A stretch of DNA of 64,000 nucleotides from Larix kaempferi (lineage: Eukaryota; Streptophyta; Pinopsida; Pinales; Pinaceae): contig BSBM01000606.1 of the NCBI GenBank assembly GCA_027924585.1, forward strand, positions 13,335,501 to 13,399,500, written 5' to 3'. This document shows positions 57,661 to 64,000 of this stretch, piece after piece (position 1 is the first letter of the stretch; each line of letters begins with the position of its first letter). The translations under genes and the position numbers were made by a program. The notes under the pieces are model-generated. The model was given only the letters and a program-made list of their open reading frames with translations. It ran no database searches and was not told the DNA's origin.

Positions 57661-58455
57661 AAGGTTCCAAATATTCCTACCATGGCCGAAGCAAATGTCG
57701 AAAAGGACCAGTAAACATGTATATGTCCAGCTAAGAATCCTGTCTCCAAGAAACATAAGTACCAAGATCATTTCTAAAACGTACGTAAAGAAAAATCCGA
57801 TACAAGTCACTACGATAGAAACATTTTCAACTTCACTATTGTTAATCTTAGACATAACGCAGGTAGAGCTAACCAGTGAAGGTGCCATAGTACCAATACC
57901 TAAGGGATCAAAATGATCATCTTCAAAATGAAGAGCAAAGCTGAAGGATGTGAAGGAATCTGCAGTGGCAAATTCATCATCATAGGAGTTGGAAATTCTA
58001 GAAGTAGAATCAAACTCATCAGGATCACCGATTTGCAGATCTATAGGAGAGCTCAAAGACTCATTAGACTCAAATGTCAAATCAGGGATGGATGAAACGG
58101 TGAATGGATCCAAATTCAAATGGATGGCAGGTTGTATTATAGGCCCATCTTGTTCAATAAGATCAAGGGGAGGAGGGGAATGAAATCTATCATAAAGATC
58201 CCCCCACGGCTTGTCATCACCACCCATGGCCTCAAAAATAACTCCATCTGAAGGTAGGATACCATCGAGGCAATCATGTGAACAAGATAGGTTGGCTGCC
58301 AAAACTGGCAGCGTAACGAGATCTTCCTCAGCTATTTGGGAAGAAGAGATATCCGTATCTACAGTGGTTTGTTGAATATGATCATAAGTGAGCTCCGCTA
58401 CAGATAAATGCATAGACATCCTCACGTGTGCAATGTCTCCAGACGTGGAACTCAT
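57661..58455 (-). pseudogene. Acidic linker ORF of element B
   Basis: One clean minus frame from MSSTSGDIAHVRMSMHLSVA (58455) to the insertion at 57660, about 265 codons. It is rich in Asp/Ser/Pro (FHSPPPLDLIEQDGPI; DEFDSTSRISNSYDDEFATA). The last about 70 residues are hydrophobic (VTCIGFFFTYVLEMILVLMF), which could be one or two membrane segments or simply non-coding 3' sequence. It corresponds in position to element A's linker (28894-29718). Where A goes on into RT, B goes into the 3' non-coding region, so pol was lost here. Confidence 0.55.
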
Positions 58456-58622
58456 GGATGGTAAAGTCCACGGATCATTAAATAAGAGGTCCGGAATAAC
58501 ATATTATTTGAAGGAGGAGGCGCACTGTCGGAAATGTTTCCAATAAAATTCACAGGTGCGGAATGGTTAAAAGTTCCCGTCAATGAGGGGTACATCCCAA
58601 CACCTATGTTTCGAGTTTCCGA

Positions 58623-59366
58623 CTAAGAATCAGAAACTAGTGGGACTACAGATCCCGTAGATGTTGTGGAAGGAGTGCCAACATAATCTAGTTGATCGAT
58701 CGTCACAATCTTACCTTCATGGGGAAAGCAAATCACTCTAAATACAGTAGACGTGATAGCCTTCATAGCGTACATCCAGTTCCGACCCAGTAAAAGGTTG
58801 TAGTCGATGGGCACATCAACCACTTCGACTTCAATAGGCACAGATTTACCTCCCAAGGAGACAACAAGGGAAGGGATAATTCCATGTGGCGTAAAAGATC
58901 TACCATCGAATGCAGTGAGTGTAGTTCTAGACGTGAGTAGAGGAGGAGAGCCAAGAGCTTTCCAACAAGTTAATGACATTACTGACGCGGAAGCACCTTC
59001 ATCAACCATAGTACGTTTGATGAATCTCTTAAGGAAAACCACCTGGATTTGAAAAGCCACGTGGTAAGGAAAACGAGGTTGGACATCAGTAGTATCGAAC
59101 TTGATAACACTAGGAATTACCCCATCCTGAACTCCTAACGCACTCAAAAGAGCATGCTTCTGAGAAGGACAAGCTTGCAAAACTTCAAGAGCCGACATGG
59201 CACATGGAGCTTGGCCCAAATCTTCTACGATGGAGTAGTTATGGGCAGATCGAGCATTAGGATTATGTGTGGAGCCCTTGAGAAAACCTTTCGATATCAG
59301 TGGCATAATAGAAGGCTTCTCAATAAGCAAGGAATTATCAGGAGGAGGGGGAGGCTCATTCACCAA
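58623..59366 (-). pseudogene. Protease region of element B, uninterrupted frame
   Basis: A 247-codon open frame with no stop. PPPPDNSLLIEKPSIMPLIS leads to NYSIVEDLGQAPCAMSALEV. The retropepsin segment reads RTMVDEGASASVMSLTCWKA (about 59010-58950) with D-E-G in place of D-T/S-G, a form I recall from this plant family. The conserved second half is LTAFDGRSFTPHGIIPS and DYNLLLGRNWMYAMKA (about 58800-58750). It is the best-preserved coding stretch of element B. It would cleave gag particles; no partner pol follows. Confidence 0.82.
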
Positions 59367-59529
59367 ATTCGATTGTGCTGCACCACAATCACGTTGACGA
59401 GTAGCAACACAAACCTCCGACTAAACCATATTCACACATCCATAACCACTAGTATTCAAAGAAGACGTTGTCGTTTCATTAGTACCATAACTAGTGGTGG
59501 GAGCATGCGAAGCCATGTTCTAGTGATGA

Positions 59530-62014
59530 GGTAGGGGATCCTTCAGCACAGCTGGGCTCTGTGCCAAATGCTTCGATGCTTCTTCGATACGAGGACATAA
59601 GTGAGTAAGATGATCCTCCCCACAAAGCTTGCAATGGAATTTCACCTTACGCCTAGGTTTACGATCCTCGCCAGCATTACCGCCTTCCCGAGGAGGGTTG
59701 GAATTCTCTTTATGAGGAGTATTACGATTGCTATTGTTGTTACTTCCATTGTTTCTACCCCTACAATTATTTCTCCCCTTTTTCTTACCACCAGGCTACT
59801 GGTTACCTGACAGTTTCGTTGATTGCACATTGTGTACATCAGACGATGGAGTGGAAGTGGACAAGGTGTGAACCTGTCCGGGAGTAGACTTGTTTAGCGA
59901 CAAATTTTGCATTTGATTAGCTACCAAGTCTACAAGGTGAGTGCATGCGGACCCCACGATGCCATCGGCATGTGGTCCAGGAACTGATGTGGGCTCATGT
60001 CTTGTTCTCGGTGGGTCAGGAATAATGTCATACAAAATGCCAGACTGAGAATAAAGTAGATCTAACTACTGGACTTTCAAGATAGCTTGTTCCTCAGTCA
60101 CAATGCCAGACATCAAAACATCCTTAGCAATGTATGGGAGTAAATACTTAAGGAACAAATCCAATAGGAACTCTGGAGGAATGCTGGCTTTCACTAATCT
60201 CTTCCCCCGACACCACTCTTGAACATGGTTAGAAATATTTGTGGCCTTATTTTGACGGAAGGTGGACAACAACTCAGTACCAGTATCATAACAAACCAGC
60301 AACTGGAAATGGCCTAAGAAAACCAAAGCAATCTCATTGAATCCCCTATAGGTGTTTTCGGGCAACTCCACATACCACTTCGCGGCTTCCCCCATGAGGG
60401 TGCATTGAAATAGTCGTAATCGAATGGAATCATGATTCAAAGAGTTGGAGGAGCACCAAAGGTGAAACGTCGTGACATGATCTCCCGGGTCCTCACCACC
60501 TTTCCCCTCAAGCTTCGGAATGTTCGAAGGGAGATTGCTAGGGACCGGGGGCCAAGTAGGTTCATGACACACTAGATCATTCATGAGCTTTGAAAGATCT
60601 AGGAGATTCAAGTGTGCAAGGAACGGGAGCCGTGGCTGGAAATCTTGATTATAAGCCCCCATAAAAGGTTGGTTAAACGGAACTATGTTGTAAGATGGAC
60701 CAAAAGCTTGACCATGAGGGTTAAACTACTGATAATGAGGACCTGAAGGCCTGTAAGCTTGCCCATGGCCATAGGATAAATAACCCCCACTTCCTGACCC
60801 ATTTGAGAGTAAGTAGGTATATGTGTGTTTTGAGCACCCTATTGGGGTGGTGGGTGATACTAGTGGCCAACACCGACTATGTTGTAGTAAGGGTTGCCAC
60901 CATGGGTATGGGGCATGTATGTACTATTCATAGTGGGAACCGTGTTGTATTGACCGTAATGGTATGGTATGTTCCCACCCCCAATATTAGGATTAGCTTG
61001 AGTAGTCATGTGATGACCATAAGCATGAGAAGTATTCCCAGGTCCAATATGGGTGTGACAAGTAGCAGGGTTGGTGGTGTGATCTCCATGTGGATAGGAA
61101 ATATTCCCACCTACTACATTAATATTACTAATGGCGGCAGTGGACGCAAAAGTATGCAGTATGTGTCCACCCCTGTGGTTGGGAGGAATGGTATCATGTG
61201 CAAAAGCAGTCCTGGGTTGACGAGTAGCGACATGTGTATTAGGTGGTGGATGGCGAGTCATGTTTCGAATAGCATTCCGACTCGGTTGGGTATTCCTAGG
61301 AGGTGGTCGCGTTCCAACATTAGCATGGTTAAGAATCTCACCAGTCCCCATACTATGTGAGTGGGTGGACAACGTAGTGCCCCCAGTGGGTATAGTATGG
61401 AAAACACTTTGAATAGTGCCAGCATTAGTACCAACCATAGTGGAAGGTTTGACAGTATTGTGACTAGGCATACCAAAAGAGAGTGCAGTGGCGTTGACCA
61501 TAGGGCCGGAATCATCATGAGTCTCAGGCCTCCTATATCTAAAATTGCGTGGAAACGAAGGAACAAAAGGCTCATCCTATTCTTCCTCCCCGGGTAAGTC
61601 GGGCATCCCGTAAAGATAATTATCCAGATTCGAAGGATCAAATGGAGCTCGATCAAGTGGATTAGGCCAAATAGAACCAAGTTGAGTCTTAGGTGGATCA
61701 CCTACCCAATCCTCACGAGGAGTCTAGGGATCAGAAGTATGTTCAACTCTACCCGAAGGAGTAGAAAGGTCTTTCCTGACATCGGGATGTGCAGCCATAT
61801 AGTCCTCAACGTAAGTCTCGTAAGAATCCGAAGACTCAGAGGGAGCCCTCCAGTGTCCTCTAGCAAAACGATGTGTAACCTCGAGTGGCTTTAAACCAGC
61901 CAAACGATGGGACCGGTGGAGAGTAGGGCTCCATGCCATGTTCTCTCCGGAGAGAGACATAGCGTCTCCTAGAGGACAACTAGCGATCAAAAACAGTAAA
62001 TCAAAAGCACACAC
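59530..62014 (-). pseudogene. Gag of element B
   Basis: The N-terminal part (62014-60860) has MAWSPTLHRSHRLAGLKPLE, then SYETYVEDYMAAHPDVRKDL and a Gly/His/Asn/Pro-rich region with repeated GGN motifs (NVVGGNISYPHGDH; NIGGGNIPYHYGQY). The core (60662-60066) has GGEDPGDHVTTFHLWCSSNS and EAAKWYVELPENTYRGFNEI, then YIAKDVLMSGIVTEEQA. A basic Asn/Arg region (about 59800-59690) and the zinc knuckle CKLCGEDHLTHLC (about 59635-59597) follow. Frame changes near 60860 and stops near 60063 and 61727 break it. It aligns block for block with gag of element A. Confidence 0.83.
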
Positions 62015-63556
62015 CCAGAGAAACTATAGCCAAGAGCAGACAAATAGAGTGGCTAAGTGAGCTACCAACACTAGAGCCGGTATGTCTCACCTAGGAGAGC
62101 CTTGAGACTCCCAAACTATAGCCAGAGGTAACAAAATCAGTTATAGAGACACCTAGGCTTCACTATGTCGACAGGGTCAAGTCCATTGCATGAACACAAC
62201 TATGTTTTCCAATCCCTATCTGACTCAGGACACAAACAACATAACCACTGCAAGTACCCTATGCAGTACCTAGGTAAGGCAACTATGTTTACCGCAATAT
62301 AACCAATGCTTAGGGGGACAGTCGCAGGTGGGGCCCGTCATATTGGCAGGGTAGCTAAGCCTGAAGCACAAGAAGACAAACCTCCGGTACCCCCACATAC
62401 GAACAAATCCTGGATAGATCACCCATGTTCAGCTGGTATCAGAGGGATATCTCCTCAACCAACCTCTCATGACCTCGTGCTTAAATCTGGATTGAGTAGA
62501 GCTTTGCTGAGAACACAGATCTATACCATGGATTCCTCCACTCCCTGGTTAGACACCTAATGTTTCGTTCAGTAGTCTTGGATTGTTAACTCACAATGAT
62601 CTATTCCAAGACTCTAAACCTATGCTAGTTTGTGTACCCTATAAATAAAATAAGTCTAATCAATTTTATGATTAAGCGTTAATTTTAGTGGCTGTGATTA
62701 CTCAAGGGATATGGTTGTGAAACTAGTGATGTGTAGACTCAATAGTATGCAACATCGTCCAATCCTAGACTCATCTATCCAATAAAACAATGTCACTAAT
62801 ATGCAAAATCGACCAACAATTCTGAAATAAATATGCAAACTTTTATCTTTTCAATGCACAAGCAGAGCCTAAAATGAAGGCAACAAGCACTCAATGCAAA
62901 ATGCAGTACATGGAAATAAAATATTTTTGTATTTTCTCTTATAAATAGAAAGGAAAATGCAAAAAAACTAATGAATATTTTTTGTATTTTTTCAATATAT
63001 ATGGAATGAAAAAATGCAAGCAAAATCCTACTATTCAGTCACTGAAGTGCCGAGAAGATAACTAAGACAACCCAGCAGATCCTAAACAGTAAGACTCAGC
63101 CAAAAGAAAGAGATCAAAAGGAAGAAACCAAGAGGTTAAAACCAAAGATTGGTAAAAAACCAAGAAGGCTCAACCGAGAGAAATGAAGAGATCTGGTCAC
63201 AACCACGGCATGAAACAGTCAAGAAAGAGGCCAACAAAGACTCGGGAATCAACCAAACTCACCCAACAACAACAAATAGCCATAAACCAACAAAAGTCGG
63301 AGTTACACGCTACTATCGAAGGAATACCTGTGGGTACCCGCGAGCAGTAGTGTAAACAAAGGCGGGTACATGCAGGCAGAACTAAGCTAGCCCATGGGTG
63401 AGGAAAAGCAAATGGTCGAATAAAGAGTCCAGAGGCTCAGAAAAAGCAAGTTTTCTACAGTGTATCTTAATGGCCAATCATTGACACAGAGCTTTGATAA
63501 ACAACAACTCTAATTATGGACTAATGCTCAAAATTTTTTCCAAACATGGATGTTTT
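62015..63556 (-). other. Leader of element B
   Basis: About 1.5 kb between primer site and gag without a coding domain. The part near 62560-62760 matches the leader of element A. Otherwise nothing recognised. Confidence 0.6.
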
Positions 63557-63573
63557 CCCCACCGGAGTCGCCA
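63557..63573 (-). promoter_or_regulatory. Primer-binding site of element B
   Basis: Minus strand TGGCGACTCCGGTGGGG, four bases after the LTR end at 63578. I recall this type as tRNA-Arg-like in Tat/Ogre elements. It shares its first ten bases with the site at 36931. Confidence 0.8.
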
Positions 63574-63577
63574 TTTA

Positions 63578-64000
63578 TGTATTGGAGAAAACTCACTATG
63601 GCTTGGGAATACCACAACAGACAGATGAATACCAGAAATCAACTCTTCTCAAAACAATGCTATTATAAATGACAATGTTAAAATAATGGAGAAATGTAAC
63701 CAACCTTGATCCAACATTTGATGTAGATCCCCGTTGGAGCTTTCAATCCACGCACATTCAAGCACTTGTAATCTGCAAATTAGTCTTGACAGCTAATATC
63801 TAACAACTACATGTGATATATAAATGACATTAACATTATCAATAACAATGGTCCATAATATCATAAGCAAATGTAACCCAATGTATAATAAATGAAATTC
63901 ACACCATGAATGGACGAGAATATGAGTATTTCTATTAATGAACAAGAAGAAGTACTAAGTGATACGACCTCTTGCCGGCAACCAATCTGAACCAAGATCT
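63578..64000 (-). repeat. 5' LTR of element B, partial (cut by window end)
   Basis: Matches the start of 51713-52652, roughly 95% by eye over 423 bp. About 520 bp should follow outside the window. Confidence 0.88.

Larger units (their letters stand above)
51713..64000 (-). mobile_element. Element B: non-autonomous Tat-like element (gag-protease only), runs past right edge
   Basis: A 940-bp LTR (51713-52652) starts TGTATTGGAG and ends TATGTAACA. The same start recurs at 63578 and runs to the window end, so the 5' LTR is partial. Minus orientation is shown by the polypurine tract at 52653-52664 and the primer site at 63557-63573. Content: leader, gag (62014-59530), protease (59366-58623), acidic linker (58455-57661), then directly a 2-kb non-coding 3' region. 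RT, RNase H and integrase are absent. It shares leader, gag, protease and 3' region with element A. The 54685-57655 element sits at the linker/3'-region junction. Confidence 0.87.

Overview
The window looks like repeat-dominated nuclear DNA from a large plant genome. I see no convincing host gene, rRNA, tRNA gene or CRISPR array. Nearly everything that can be named is a decayed LTR retrotransposon with plant-type features: primer-binding sites (PBS) matching initiator-Met tRNA (TGGTATCAGAGC) or starting TGGCGACTCC, Tat-type Ty3/gypsy polyproteins with a second RNase H, and chromoviruses with a C-terminal chromodomain. The age and depth of nesting and the low GC would fit a gymnosperm or another giant-genome plant, but the species cannot be fixed from this sequence.

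Layout. (1) 1-9.4 kb, minus: a Tat-like Ty3/gypsy relic, in transcript order second RNase H, RT, RNase H, integrase. Its RT gene is split by a 5,641-bp insertion (2725-8365, target duplication CTTCC) carrying a decayed ORF of about 1,050 codons that I do not recognise. (2) About 10.1-33.8 kb, minus: a second Tat-like element ('A') with gag, protease, RT, RNase H, integrase and a second RNase H after integrase. Its RT is split by a 2,670-bp insertion (25942-28611, GAAGG) that looks like a solo LTR. Its 3' region is split by a 10.8-kb non-autonomous LTR element (10169-20973). That element is itself interrupted by a 2.87-kb tandem-repeat LTR element (11923-14788, CTCAT) and a 4.29-kb chromovirus (14825-19118, TCAAT/TCAAC). 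(3) 33.8-40.8 kb: poorly assigned sequence, including a decayed gag-like element that starts with a TGGCGACTCC primer site at 36931. (4) 40.8 kb to beyond 51.7 kb, plus: a chromovirus with LTRs over 3 kb (gag, protease, RT, RNase H, integrase, chromodomain). (5) 51713 to beyond the right edge, minus: a non-autonomous relative of A ('B') inserted in the 3' LTR of that chromovirus. It keeps gag and protease but has no pol. It is interrupted by a 2,971-bp LTR element (54685-57655, TATGC) with a coiled-coil ORF.

How the parts relate. A supplies a full pol while B keeps only gag-protease and a similar 3' region, the pattern of an autonomous/non-autonomous pair. The nests give a relative chronology: A before the 10.8-kb element before its two guests, and the chromovirus before B before the 2.97-kb element. 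Two insertion sites can be checked inside the window, because B carries the uninterrupted version of the site occupied in A, and the chromovirus 5' LTR carries the uninterrupted version of the site occupied by B. Every reading frame is damaged, so no functional protein is expected. The best candidates for undescribed biology are the ORF in the 5.6-kb insertion, the coiled-coil ORF in the 2.97-kb element, and the LTR element built around six 181-bp tandem units.
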